A DNA stretch of 64,000 nt from Cryptomeria japonica (Eukaryota > Streptophyta > Pinopsida > Cupressales > Cupressaceae): the NCBI RefSeq assembly GCF_030272615.1, contig NC_081409.1, positions 648,554,468 to 648,618,467 on the forward strand, in the 5' to 3' direction. Each line of letters starts with the position of its first letter. The stretch's first letter is position 1. Of the stretch, positions 32,179-42,900 are shown piece by piece. The notes beneath the pieces were generated by a model. That model ran no database searches. It was given only the letters and a program-made list of their open reading frames with translations, and was not told the DNA's origin. The position numbers were made by a program, and so were the translations under genes.

Positions 32179-32476
32179 TGTAATGCCCCGCCAGGAACCC
32201 TAAAGGAAAACAACACATCTAGGCAACTAAAGGGTGAAATAATTCTTTTTAAAGATTAAGTGCATTAATTATAACCATTGCACGTCTAATAACACAGTGG
32301 AAGACTAACACATGATTTCCTAAGGGTTGCCAACGAAGATTATACGTTAGTCTTCCGCTGTGTTATTAGACGTGCAATGGTTATAATTAATGCACTTAAT
32401 CTTTAAAAAGAATTATTTCACCCTTTAGTTGCCTAGATGTGTTGTTTTCCTTTAGGGTTCCTGGCGGGGCATTATA
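32179..32476. repeat. Palindromic terminus of element J (131-bp arms)
   Basis: The arms are 32179-32309 and 32346-32476 with a 36-nt spacer. By eye only two mismatches are visible: one near the tip (TGT versus TAT) and one at AGTGG versus AGCGG. Each arm is a copy of the last 131 bp of the J LTR. The spacer is the next LTR sequence inward (compare 28246-28280). Confidence 0.95.
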
Positions 32477-33420
32477 GGATGACACTACTCTTATGGGATT
32501 GGATTGTCTTCGGGAAGTTGAATCGTTTCAGCAAGTCTTGGATATTTACCTTGCTGCTTCAAGTCAGAAATTCAAGGTGCATAAATCTTCCATTTTCTTC
32601 TTTAATACCCCTCAAGCCATTTAGAGGTGTATTGCTGATATTCTGCAGTTTCAAATTGGGTCTCTACCCTTTGTTTATTTGGGCATTCCTCTTACTGTTG
32701 GTAGACATCCCAGGTCCCCTTGGCAGATTCTGGTTGATAAGCTGCATCAAAAGATTAATCATTGGACTCTTTGTTGGTTATCTATTGTTGCCTAATTGAC
32801 TCTTTTAAAATTTGTTATTCAAGCTCTTCCTATCTACAATTGTTTTATTCAAATTGCTCCCATGCATTTTCTTCAGGAATTTGATGCCCTCTCTCGACAA
32901 TTTCTTTGGAGTGGTACTTTGTTGACTGCTAAATGGAGCCTTGTGAAATGGGAAACTGTATGCAAACCTAAGAATGAGTGTGGCCTTGGCTTACGGTCTG
33001 CTATTTTGAATGGGCAAGTTCTTGCTGCTAAGTTATATTGGCACTGGTGTACTAGCCAGAATTAGCTATGGGCTAGTATTATCACCTATAATTATCTTAA
33101 AGATGTTAATGTGTTTGATGTTCCTTGCTTTCCTTTGGTGTGGTGAGGTTCTATGATCTCGTATACTTTGAAATTGGGGGCTCAATTAGTAGAGAATGGT
33201 CTCTTTTGGATCTGTCATATAGGTTCATAAGCTCTTTTTTTCTGGATTCTTGGGGTGGTCATCCTTCTATCCTTTCTACTCATCCTCACCTTCAACCTCT
33301 TTGTGATACTTTTATTATTGTTGGCTAGGACATTGTTGACCATTATAAGATTGCTCATAATTGTGGGTTGGTGGCTCGTTTTCACTGGAAAAATCTTCTG
33401 AATGGTCGCCACGAGGATCC
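32477..33420 (+). pseudogene. LINE reverse transcriptase, 3' part and thumb
   Basis: This resumes directly after J. GGATGACACTACT supplies the second Asp of the LDD box (QFLDDTTLMG when read with the left side). Then come QKFKVHKSSIFFF, GSLPFVYLGIPLTVGRHP, LCWLSIVA, LLKFVIQALPIYNCFIQIAP, FLWSGTLLTAKWSLVKWETV and NECGLGLRSAILNGQVLAAK. These are the thumb and connection motifs usual for plant L1 ORF2. Stops at about 32640, 32797, 33063 and beyond interrupt it. Confidence 0.85.
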
Positions 33421-34026
33421 AAGGAAGATAGAAAAGAGTTGACACAAATTCTGGAGTCTCGTGAGTGCATCGCCTTGGCTGGGACTGATGTTTTGGCTTG
33501 GGCAAGTAGTGATCTGTCTGGAAAGTTTTCTATTTCTGTAGGTTATGTTGAGCTGGTGCGACAAAATTTTGGGGACATTCAGGTTCCTTGGTGGAAGCAA
33601 GTTTGTTACAAGTTCTCATGGCCCAAGTGCAATATTTTCATGTGGTTGGTGGTCCATAATCGGTGTCTTACTTGGGATGATTTATGCAAGCGTGGTTTTC
33701 AGGGTCCCTCGATGTGTGTGTTGTGTTGTAACAGTGAAGAGAGTGTCTCTCATCTCTTTTTCCAATGTTCCTTCACTAGATATATTTGGCACTTTTGGTG
33801 GGATGTGTGGAACCAAGCTTGTTGGCATGTTTCTTCTTTGGTTGAGTTTTTTGTTCGATGGGGCAAGGCCCCTATGAATTTTTTTTTCTTCAAGTTGCTT
33901 GGACTCTTGGCCCTTTTATTATTTGGCATATTTGGTTGGAGAGGAATTGTCGGATCTTTCAAGATGTGTTGTTGGGGGCCCACCACTTGTGGTGGAAAAT
34001 TCTCCTCTCTGGGAGAAATTGCTTAA
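33421..34026 (+). pseudogene. LINE zf-RVT domain
   Basis: This is the zinc-binding domain downstream of RT in plant LINEs. A long open frame includes WASSDLSGKFSISVGYVELV, WPKCNIFMWLVVHNRCLTWD, and the Cys/His cluster CVLCCNSEESVSHLFFQCSF, then IWHFWWDVWN. The CxxC...H...C arrangement is intact. The 3' end drifts into a Phe/Leu-rich, probably frame-shifted stretch. Confidence 0.82.
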
Positions 34027-34185
34027 GTAAAATGTGACTTGACGGAGGTTGTGGATCTTGGTGATGTTATTTGCTAGAATCGTCTCCATCTCCCTCCTCC
34101 ACAAGGCTATTTTAGGAGAAATAGATGTAGACACCCTCTTCAGAAGATAAATATGGTGGGTAGGTGGAGCCCTCCTCCATAGGGC

Positions 34186-34664
34186 ATTCTCAAAATCAAT
34201 GCGGACGGGTCTTCGTGGGGAAATCCTGGTCCTGCTGGAATTGGTGGAGTTGGTAGAAATAGCTTGGGAACTGTTCAGTTTATTTTTCTTGTTTATAAAG
34301 GTCATCATACTAATAATTTGATGGAGGCTCTTGCTATTTTATATGTTGTGGAGCATGCTTGTGTTCTTGGATGGAGTAGGCTTATTTGTGAATTAGATTC
34401 GTAGGTGGTGGTGCATTTGTTGACATGGCAACATTCTGCAGATGTTAATTGGCAGTTAGTTTTGGTTAATCAAATTCTTAATTTGTGTGCGTCTTTGGAT
34501 TCTGTTACTTTTACACATCCCTTGGGAGTGGAACAGAGTAGGGATTGTCTAGCCAAATGGGCTTCTAATCAAATGCTAAACTAGAATATTGTGGATAAGG
34601 GTCAATTACCCCTGGGTTTGTGGCAACAGTTAGATCACTTAGTGGAACTTGATAGGGTTGTTTG
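34186..34664 (+). pseudogene. LINE C-terminal RNase H domain
   Basis: This reads LKINADGSSWGNPGPAGIGG (first Asp), NNLMEALAILYVVEHA (Glu), LICELDS followed by a TAG (second Asp), and QSRDCLAKWAS (final Asp). All four catalytic acidic positions of a plant RVT_3-type RNase H are therefore visible. One internal stop (about 34402) and the terminal region NQMLN-stop interrupt it. LINEs with this domain are typical of plants. Confidence 0.82.
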
Positions 34665-34749
34665 ACACCCCTGGTTTGTATTTCTTCTTGTTTGAATAAA
34701 TTTTAACCCCTCTTTTATTAAGAGTTATAGGCCTTCTAAGGGATATTCT

Positions 34750-35810
34750 TGGCTATTTGTGTAGTAGCATATGGTTAAATAGGTTAATTTTTCATGACAA
34801 TTATAGTGCTCTTATGGGGTGTGGAAAAAAAGATTTTTGGGGATTTGGGTTGCTATGCTTGAGCATCAATTAGCTCATTTTTCTTTGTGCTTTCTTTATT
34901 AAGGTCTTCTTACAGGAATTCATCTCAACCATATGAGAATTACTAATTCAAATTATCCTTACTCTGAATAAATGTTTATCCTCAAGATTAAGTGTCCTAG
35001 AATTGGATTGTGAGTTTTTAAAGCCTTTTGGGCCCACCTCATTTTTGTGGCATATGGTTTTTCTTGGGGATTGACCTTGTTGTTCTCACAAGTTTTCCTC
35101 GAAATGACACACTTTTAGGGCGGAAATTATTTTCAATATTTGGAAGGATAGAAATGATACTCTTTTTAATCACAAAGTTACTGACAATTTTTTTTTGTAC
35201 TCTAAAGATATGATTTATTCTAATATTCTTAAGAAAATCTAGTTACAAGCTAGAAAATTTATACTTGAGGTTGCACATCTCCAAGAGTTTCTAGACCACT
35301 AGGGTAATGGCCCATGATTGTTGTTCTGTTTCTTCCCAATTCGACATCTCCTTGTGTTGGCATGGATTTAGAAACTTTTTTCAACAAGACAATCATGGAG
35401 ACAATGGGTCTCACTCTCAAGATCTTGCATCTGAAAATAAAAGAGACTTTATTAATGATGGAAGATGGGCTCAACATCTTTTTTTGTCTCCCCTTCGTAA
35501 ACTTGTGGTTGAATTAACACTAGCAAGTATTTTAGTTTTCACTCACCATCACTCCAATTTGCACTCAACCTCCTAAGGAGAATGTAGAAGATAGTGCTCT
35601 TACTCACTAGGAGCTAGTTGATGACTCCATCCCTTCTGATGTTTGAGAATGCTGATGACAATTATTTGCATTTACCTGGTATAGCCATAACTGCTTAATT
35701 TAGTTTTTGTTGTTTCAAAGATTGACACTTATGCTAGACGCACAGGTGTTCCTTTTTACCACCCTCTTTTGTTTTGTCTATTATACAATTTTCTTAATAT
35801 TAATAAAAAT
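34750..35810 (+). pseudogene. Second LINE 3' fragment (zf-RVT and tail)
   Basis: Downstream of the first LINE another decayed frame reads LLTGIHLNHMRITNSNYPYS, IKCPRIG, KAFWAHL and, further on, NIWKDRNDTLFNHKVTDNFF and ARKFILEVAHLQEFLDH. A spaced HMRI...C-P-RI...FW pattern and an IWKDRN motif are what I expect of the zf-RVT and post-zf region of another LINE family. It ends near an A-rich stretch (AATATTAATAAAAATTAAA, 35797-35815). A separate element is inferred because it repeats a domain type already present at 33421-34026. Confidence 0.5.
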
Positions 35811-35814
35811 TAAA

Positions 35815-38224
35815 TATGAGATATATAAAAAAATCATGACCAACATTATATACTAAAATAGTTACTATTTACATATGTGCTCCAAAATATTAGGGAACGG
35901 TGGAAATCAATTCATGTATTTTGCTTGCATGAGGAGATAATCTTGTCTTTTCCTTGCATGAGGAAGTAATGAAGATAGAAAATAAAAACAAATGTTTATC
36001 TTTATAAGTATATGGACACATTTTATTCTATTGTAAAAGGTTCTATCTAGAATAGTAAAACAATATCCTAGTATGTTATTCTACATTCTATTTTTCCTTC
36101 ATAAATATATTTAACCATGTTTAAATCTCTTCTCAATTAAAATTACATATCTATAATAGCCCTTGCAATTTATTAGTAGTCTTGATAAAATCACATGCTT
36201 TATTTTCTTATATTTCTGTGTAGTTTTTCTTAAATAAATTTTTATCCATAAACATCTAAAGTATAAAATGTTTGGGAATTAAGCTTAAATATTATACCAA
36301 TTAGATGGTATCATCAATTTCTTAGTAACTGGTATGTTTTCATCTTTAATCCAATGCAAATTGTTAGGTTTACAATGTTGTAAAATTATTAAGGCCTAAA
36401 TTGTCTAGAACAAACTTTGTGCAATTAATTTAGTTTGTGAAGAAGTTTCAAACAAAGTATCCACTACATCACCATTTACAATAAACTTGATACTGATAGG
36501 CTTTGAATACGACATCTTTGTACTAACCATAACTCCACTTGACATTAAGGATAATGGGGAATGTTGAGAATGTATACTAGGTGCTCCTTCAAACCATAAA
36601 TATATTTCTCCTTCATGATAATTTGGGCTAAATTATTTCCTAAATAACTTCTTAATAATCACTCCAAGGTTTGATAGAAATTTACTTTCCAATAGCCATA
36701 TAAATTAGTAGTCTCTCATTTGAATGCATCTTTCACAAAATGATTATTAGTATAAAAAATTTCGTTCCAAATAAAAATGATATACTTCTAGTTACTCAGT
36801 AAATTGATCAAAATTTTCTCTTTTTTATTTGAAGTATATAATTTCATCTCTTTGTTTCTTTGTTTCCTTTCACTTGATGCATTCTTTGAGGATTATATTT
36901 TGGTTGAATATCCTCTTATATAAAATGGGTTTCACCCTTTCTCATGATCTTAACTTCTCCACGAGGATTTTTATACAACATTCTCCACGAAATGAGAAAT
37001 GAGCAAGAATAGGTTATAGATTGAGGAGTCTCATATTTTTACAAGACTTGACACTTACGTATTTATGCTTCTAGTTTACTTCTCTAAATTTTAAAAAAAT
37101 AAAAATTATAGAGTAATGAGATTGTTGACTTTTTCTTTTTGTGTACCTACAAATTCACAACAACATACTTCTCAATGAAAGAATTTCAAGTTAACTATAA
37201 GAAAATAAAAAAGGTAACATATAGATAAAGCATATACACAATACCTTTTACCTTATTTCACCTTCCTCGTCAAATAGAGTGAAAGTAGAGTGCACCAAAG
37301 CTCCACTTCATTTTAACTTGTAAAATGATTGCTTGCTTATAAATGTAGAGTGATCAGTAAGAAAAATAGCATAATCTTGGTTCTACGAGGGATTTGTGAT
37401 AGAAAAATGATAGCATGAACTTGATAGTGAAAGAATTAATGATAACGAAGCTTTACAGATTCTATTTGTATATTCATTGTGTGAGGAATAGATGGCCAAG
37501 ATATTGCTAAAAGATCAATGATTTAGATTAGAAGAGGTTTCTCAAGCAAGAGGAAGTTGATAAGTGTCATGAGAGGTTTCAGTGAAAAGAATGACTTAAT
37601 GGCAGAAATTGGGCTAGAAAATGAGAAATTATTGCAGGATTCACAAAAGATGCGAGTTTAACATTTCTCCTATTCCAAGAGAGTTTGGAATTTAAAAATC
37701 GAATTTATTAAGAGAATGGAGGTGTCCCCATGCATAGTAAAACCCCAAAGTGACATTTTTCCTTAGTGGATTTATGAATAGCATGGTGGATAATTTTTAG
37801 AAGAATGTGTAAGCTTGCACATGTGAGGAGGAAGAATACATGGCAAATTATTGCAAGTTTGGGAGTTGGAGGAATATTTAATTGAAGAACATGTTAATGC
37901 AGAATGAAGAAAGGATAACTTAATTAACTAGGATTAGAAGAATTAATAGATAAATATTATGGTTGAATTGTGTAAATTAATCAGCATCACAAGAAAGACT
38001 AACATAATCAATTAAATAACATTTAATTAATTATCATAATACCAAAATATTTACTAATTAAATATTAAAATTATTTAATTAATATTGAGAATAAGGTAAG
38101 GTAGTGGATCTAGTAAAATAATCAAATTAACTATTTATCCAATTAATCATAAAATGACAAGTCCATTTTGGAGTTTTTACAAAAGTAAGATCTTTTATCA
38201 CCCAATTCATAAACCACTAAGGGT
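35815..38224. other. AT-rich interval, one unassigned open stretch
   Basis: No LTR pair or known protein was recognised. On the minus strand, 36690-36408 gives 90-odd codons with one stop and a non-random look (NYHEGEIYLWFEGAPSIHSQ, SKPISIKFIVNGDVVDTLFE). I cannot assign it to a family. The rest has no open frames of note. It ends at the TSD of Gypsy F (ATTCC, 38225-38229). Confidence 0.4.
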
Positions 38225-38229
38225 ATTCC

Positions 38230-38713
38230 TGATCAGAGGAAAATTTGAAATAGTTGAAAAAAATATTTTCATATTTTTTAGTTTGTCTATACGTTAGTAA
38301 TTGGCATTTTTGAATGCCTTCAAGGAATTTTTAGCCCTTGAAAGCGGCATGCTCTTTCAAATTCTTGTCTACAACTCTTGGAGACCTTTCCAACGAGTTA
38401 AACGGCTCGTAATTTCTAGTCTCGTGTAGAAAGTTATGCCTAGTTAAAGTTAGGACAAATTTTATATAGCTTTTTGAAAAATTACAGTTTTAGATTTTAT
38501 TATGTAATAAACAAATGTGACTGTTGGACTTCGATTCTCAAGGGTTTTTTGTGACCCTTGGAATCTCATGAACTTCTATATGTTATATTTTTGAATGGAA
38601 TAGATTACTTTTTGGCTTGCTTCAATTTTATGCTTTTTCGTTCTTGTAAACAAAATTTACAATACCACAGGTTCTCACTCAGGTATTGTCATCCGAATCC
38701 ATAATTCGGATTA
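38230..38713 (+). repeat. 5' LTR of Gypsy F
   Basis: It starts TGATCAGAGGAAAATTTG and ends ATTCGGATTA, one base before TGGTATCAAAGAAAG (38715-), a diverged Met-tRNA-type primer-binding site. The length is 484 bp. The partner LTR ends GGATCA, so the terminal CA has become TA here. A TTTTATATAGC box lies at about 38460. Confidence 0.92.
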
Positions 38714-38833
38714 GTGGTATCAAAGAAAGTTTGCTCCTGTATGTCATATCACACGCGATCAACATATCAAAAATTGGGGTTGGAAACAAAGAATCCTTCA
38801 GATTACCTTCCTTTGAGATGTACACGATCGTAG

Positions 38834-39740
38834 ATGGCTAAGTTGCAGACCGACGATGACATTAAAGCATTAGTTGCAAATGCACTAACAAAACAACATG
38901 AAGAAATGATGGAGCAGTTCAAGCAAATGCTGGAAATTCGTTGGTCACAAGCAAACCCACCATTCACTGGGTATACGCCATTCAAGGTGCAAGTGAATTT
39001 TGATATACCCACATTTCAAGGAAAGATCGATGCAGATGTTGTTGATGATTGGGTTTCAAAACTGGAAAGATATTTCTTTGTCAATCAGTTTTCAGATGAA
39101 GAGATGATAACTTTCGCTCTCCTCAAAGCTGAAAATCATGTGAAAGATTCGTGGGAAGCAAAGTTAGCATCCAAGGCAGCAGAAAACGGCAGCACTTTTA
39201 TTTTTGATCAAAAACCCACATGGGGAGAATGTGCTGAGCACATAAAGGAAGAATATTTTCTTATTGATACATATGAACATAAATATATGTAGTGGCAATT
39301 GCTTCGACAGAAGAAGGACCAAACCGTTCAGGAATATACTAATATGTTCCATGCCTTAGCAGCAAAGCTTGGCATCAAAGATTGTGAGAAGCACCGAGTT
39401 TTGAAATATCAGAGTGGACTCCACAGGTACATCCAAACCGAAATGGAATTCCTGAACATAGAGACTTTACCTAGTGCATATAAATTTGCTACCAAAATTG
39501 AGGAGAAATTCAAACAAAAGGGAAGGAGGGATAATTTCGCAAACAACAGATGGAAGGGTGAAGGTGGCAAAACTACATGGAAACAAACCTCTAAGGACCC
39601 CTCTCCCAATTCACCAACAAAAAAGACATGGAGTATGAAGAAGACACAAGAAAACGGCATGTGGTGTGAATTCCATAAGAGTCCCTCGCATAAGACAAAA
39701 GATTGCAGAACCATAAAAAGCTTAATGATGGAGACGCATG
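38834..39740 (+). pseudogene. Gypsy F gag
   Basis: The ATG at 38834 gives MAKLQTDDDIKALVANALTK. The retrotransposon capsid domain follows with FDIPTFQGKIDADVVDDWVS, KLERYFFVNQFSDEEMITFA and, after a TAG at 39290-39292, QKKDQTVQEYTNMFHALAAK. A Lys-rich nucleocapsid part has CEFHKSPSHKTKDC at about 39664. The second position of this knuckle is His instead of Cys (C-H-H-C). Gag would package the RNA. Confidence 0.85.
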
Positions 39741-40190
39741 AAGACACGGCAAAATCTAAGGTAGCAGAAACTTGCACAGAAGGAAATCATGAACAGGTCA
39801 TTAAGGCTGATCCATATGCCACGGTAGCTACTACAAGGATATTGCCCCGAGAGGATGAGGAGAGATTGTTCCATTCACAAATGTGGGTTGGAGGAAAAGA
39901 CCTGTACTTTATCGTTGATAGTGGAAGTCAAAAGAACCTAATATTGGTAGAGACTATGAAGAGACTGAATCTGAAAACAACAACCCACCTGCAACCCTAT
40001 TCAATGGGATGGATTAGTCAAGGAAGAGATATCTAGGTGCACCAGCAGTGTTGGCTTTCATACTCCATAAAGCCTTTCAAAGATGAGGTAATCTGTGATG
40101 TGGCTCCCTTAGATGTTTGTGATGTTCTGTTGGGACAACCATATATGTACCAGTGACATGGTGTTTATGAGTCCAGGCCTCACAGCGTGA
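39741..40190 (+). pseudogene. Gypsy F protease
   Basis: The aspartic protease core is seen as LYFIVDSGSQKNLI at about 39904-39945, with an intact DSG triplet. After a TAG at 40034-40036, the second conserved stretch reads CDVAPLDVCDVLLGQPYMYQ, matching the LG(Q/M)PW-type block of Gypsy proteases. A further stop follows PYMYQ. Confidence 0.75.
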
Positions 40191-41340
40191 CCATCAAATT
40201 AGGTGAGCAGAAATACCGAATACCAGAGGTAAGCCTTGCATACACTACCTCTTTGATTAGTGTCAAGCAATGTAAGAGGTTGGTTGCCAAAATAGGAACA
40301 TTCATTTTATTGATGATTCATTTTGAAGAAGAAAGGAAATCAGTTTATAATTCTCATACCATCACAAACACCACAACACTGCAAAAAATATCAATGGATC
40401 AAATTTTGATGAAATATAAAAATCTGTTTAAGTTACCAACTAGGGTACCTACACACTGCCAAGTGAGCCATACTATTGATTTGTTACTAGGAACTCCATT
40501 ACCTAATGAACTAATCTACCGTAGGTCAGTATTAGAGAATAATGAGATCAAGAGGCAAATACAAGAATTGATTGAGAAGGGACATATTCATCTAAGTGCA
40601 TCACCCTGTGGTAACCTCATTGTTCTAGCAAAGAAAAATGATGGAACTTGGAGATTTTGTATTGACTATAGGGCCTTGAATAAAATTTCATTCAAAAATA
40701 AGTATCCACTTCCCTGGATAGATGACCTCTTGGACCAGCTTAGAGGGGCTCGATTCTTCACCAAAATTGATTTGAAATCAGGGTACCATCAAGAACCAAT
40801 TGAATCAGCCAATGTGTGGAAGACAACTTTCAAATCTAAAAAAGGGATTGTTTGAATGGCTAGTGATGCCTTTCGGTCTAAAAAATGCTCTAGCGACATT
40901 CATGAGAATGATGAATGATATACTTAGACCATTCACTGATTCCTTCGTGGTGGTATATCTTGATGACATACTCATCTTCAACAAAACTTGGGAGGAACAT
41001 TTGCAACATGTGGAAAAAATTCTCTCAACCTTACAAGATCATGGGCTTTATGCAAACAAAGAAAAGTGCTCCTTTGGTATACAGAGTATCAGATACTTAG
41101 GATATGTTATTGACAGTGAAGGTGTCCATATTGATCCAGAGAAGATACAAGTTATTAAGGACTCGCCGTATCCTAGAAATCTCACAGAGTTACAAAGTTT
41201 TCTCGGGTTGGTAAACTTTTATCGTAGATTTGTGTTGGGATTTTCCCATCAGTCTTGGCCTCTAAATCAGTCATTGAGGGGGGGACACAAGCAAAGTTTA
41301 AATGGACAAGTGCTCAACAAGAAGCATTTGAGGGGCTAAA
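40187..41340 (+). pseudogene. Gypsy F reverse transcriptase (one frameshift)
   Basis: The first frame (40187-40855) includes VSHTIDLLLGTPLPNELIYR, IQELIEKGHIHLSASPCGN, KKNDGTWRFCIDYRALNKIS and FFTKIDLKSGYHQ (catalytic Asp). A one-base shift near 40840 leads to FEWLVMPFGLKNALATFMRM and the catalytic YLDD box at 40954-40965 (VVYLDDILIFNKTW). IRYLGYVIDSEGVHIDPEK and LQSFLGLVNFYRRFV follow. All catalytic Asp residues are present. Only the shift and one region near 41335 break it. Confidence 0.9.
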
Positions 41341-41882
41341 ATGAAGGTTATGTTTTGCACCAGTTTTATCTCTTCCTGACTTGCAATAGTCATTTGAAAT
41401 ACAAACAGATGCATCAGAATATGCTCTAGGGGCAGTCCTCATGCAACATGGTCATCAAGTTGCATATCACAGTCAGACTTTTTCTGATACAGTACGTCGA
41501 TATGCTACTTACGACAAGGAACTGTATGCTATTGTTCAAGCCTGTAAGTAGTGGGAATATTACATTTTGGGTAAGGAGACTGTCATCCACACAGATCACA
41601 AACCCCTTCAATTTTTGCAAACACAAGGGAAGTTGCAGAATGATCGACATCAACGATGGTCAACATATCTTTAACAATTTCACCTCAATATTCGCTACAA
41701 GAAGGGAAGTACTAACAAAGTAGCGGACTATTTGAGTAGACCTCCAATTGTAGCCATAAGTATGGTTTTGAACTCATGTTGTCATCAAACTGAAGCTTGG
41801 GCTTGCTTGTATGAGAACGATGTTGAATTTGCAGATGTTTCTAATCAATTAGTGAAGGGACAGCAAGTGAATGACTTCTATT
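41341..41882 (+). pseudogene. Gypsy F RNase H, up to the Copia G insertion
   Basis: With two stops it reads SFEIQTDASEYALGAVLMQH (Asp), RRYATYDKELYAIVQACK (Glu), GKETVIHTDHKPLQFLQTQG (Asp), LNIRYKKGSTNKVADYLSRP (final Asp), then a spacer that ends QQVNDFY at the insertion point. The four acidic residues of RNase H are conserved. Copia G inserted after DFY. The sequence resumes as LQDGMLC at 48475-48490. Confidence 0.85.
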
Positions 41883-42844
41883 TGTTGGTATTTTGGTATG
41901 GTTTTGTCATTGATGTCAACACCTACTAAAACACTAGCACTTTGGAGATCTAGCAACATTCACCGGCAAACAAGTAACTATTGCACAGTTACTGGTATAG
42001 GGTTACACCGGCAAGATATAATGATCACCGACACTTGGAATGATATGGAAAACACTTGGTAATGTCGAAGACATCGTTTGGACATCTCGTCCTGGAGTTT
42101 TGTTCATTGGTATATTCATAGTTGCATATTTGCTGTTACCGGCAAATAGATATAGGGTTACACCGACAGGTTTATCTTTTCCAGATCAACATGGCACGCT
42201 ATGGAGATGATTAATTATTGTTGTAAATGCATTAAGCCGACATGTTCAATTGGTTATTGCATCAGATATTATATTGTTTGTAAAAAGTTTTTATTGTAAT
42301 ATCTTGTAGAGCCGACCTACTAAAATTGGTCTTAGGTTATGGTATAAATGTAAGATCTTATTTGTAAGATCAAGTGTGAAATGCGAAAAAGGATTGTGTG
42401 AAGGTATATGCGAGTTTAAGCAGAGCTATACACGAAGAAATCATTTGAAGGTGAAGCTAGGTTTTTGTGAAAGCATATCAATATTACACCGGTACTGAAT
42501 CTAGCATATGAAGATGCATATCAGCATTACCCCATTTATGTACACTTACTATTTGCAGTAGTATCATCTGATTGTGGGTAAGGTTTCCCACTGTGGTTTT
42601 TCCCCTTACAGGGTTTCCACGTACAAATATTGGTGTTATGTGTTGTGGATGACTTTGTGTTTATGTTTCATGCATTAATCTTTACCGGTATAGCAATTAA
42701 CTGTTAACACTGTCTACCGGCATACTTAACTGGTTTACCGGTATTAAGCATTAAGTTGGTTAAGTTGTTTTTTGTTTGAATTTATTAGACAACTGTTTCA
42801 CCCCCCCCTCCCCGCCCCCCCTTAGTTGTCTCTGGGACCTAACA
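41883..42844 (+). repeat. 5' LTR of Copia G
   Basis: This 962-bp LTR starts TGTTGGTATTTTGG and has GTCATTGATGTCAACACC soon after. It has a TATAAA box at 42343-42348 and a GTGGTTTTTCCCC...GGGTTTCCACG segment at 42592-42623. A long C-rich tract (42800-42824) precedes the end GGGACCTAACA. It is directly followed by the primer-binding site. Confidence 0.95.
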
Positions 42845-42859
42845 ATTGGTATCAGAGCC
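42845..42859 (+). other. Primer-binding site of Copia G
   Basis: ATTGGTATCAGAGCC directly follows the LTR and matches the initiator-Met tRNA type exactly over TGGTATCAGAGCC. Confidence 0.9.
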
Positions 42860-42900
42860 TAGTCCTCTTTTGCAGAAGTTTAACAGCTTGAGGAGATCCA

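Larger units (their letters stand above)
28116..32476 (-). mobile_element. Element J, non-autonomous LTR element with fold-back end, TSD GGATG
   Basis: This 4361-bp insertion is flanked by GGATG at 28111-28115 and 32477-32481. On the minus strand it has a fold-back of LTR-end sequence (32476-32346 inverted, 32309-32179 direct), a primer-binding site (32178-32165), a short gag-like remnant, a purine tract, and a 3' LTR of 3554 bp (31669-28116). The interior between LTRs is only about 510 bp, with no pol. Both outer tips are the same LTR 3' end (TGTAATGCCCCGCC on either strand). It therefore looks like a TIR element from outside, although its body is an LTR retroelement derivative. Confidence 0.85.
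25681..34680 (+). mobile_element. LINE retrotransposon, 5'-truncated, split by J
   Basis: This is a plant L1-type LINE on the plus strand. It has the end of ORF1 (to 26036), then ORF2 with an APE-type endonuclease, reverse transcriptase, a zf-RVT zinc domain and a C-terminal RNase H, and stops near 34664. Only the tail of ORF1 remains, as expected of 5'-truncated copies. The RT is split by element J at 28116-32476. Removing J and one GGATG copy would rejoin the frame at the LDD motif. Many stops show it is old. Confidence 0.88.

Noticed and set aside
28116-32476. Element J as a cut-and-paste DNA transposon with long TIRs
   Set aside because: The primer-binding site next to the LTR end, the purine tract before TGTAGTACC and the 162-bp direct LTR-end copy identify an LTR element; the TIR look comes from the fold-back end.
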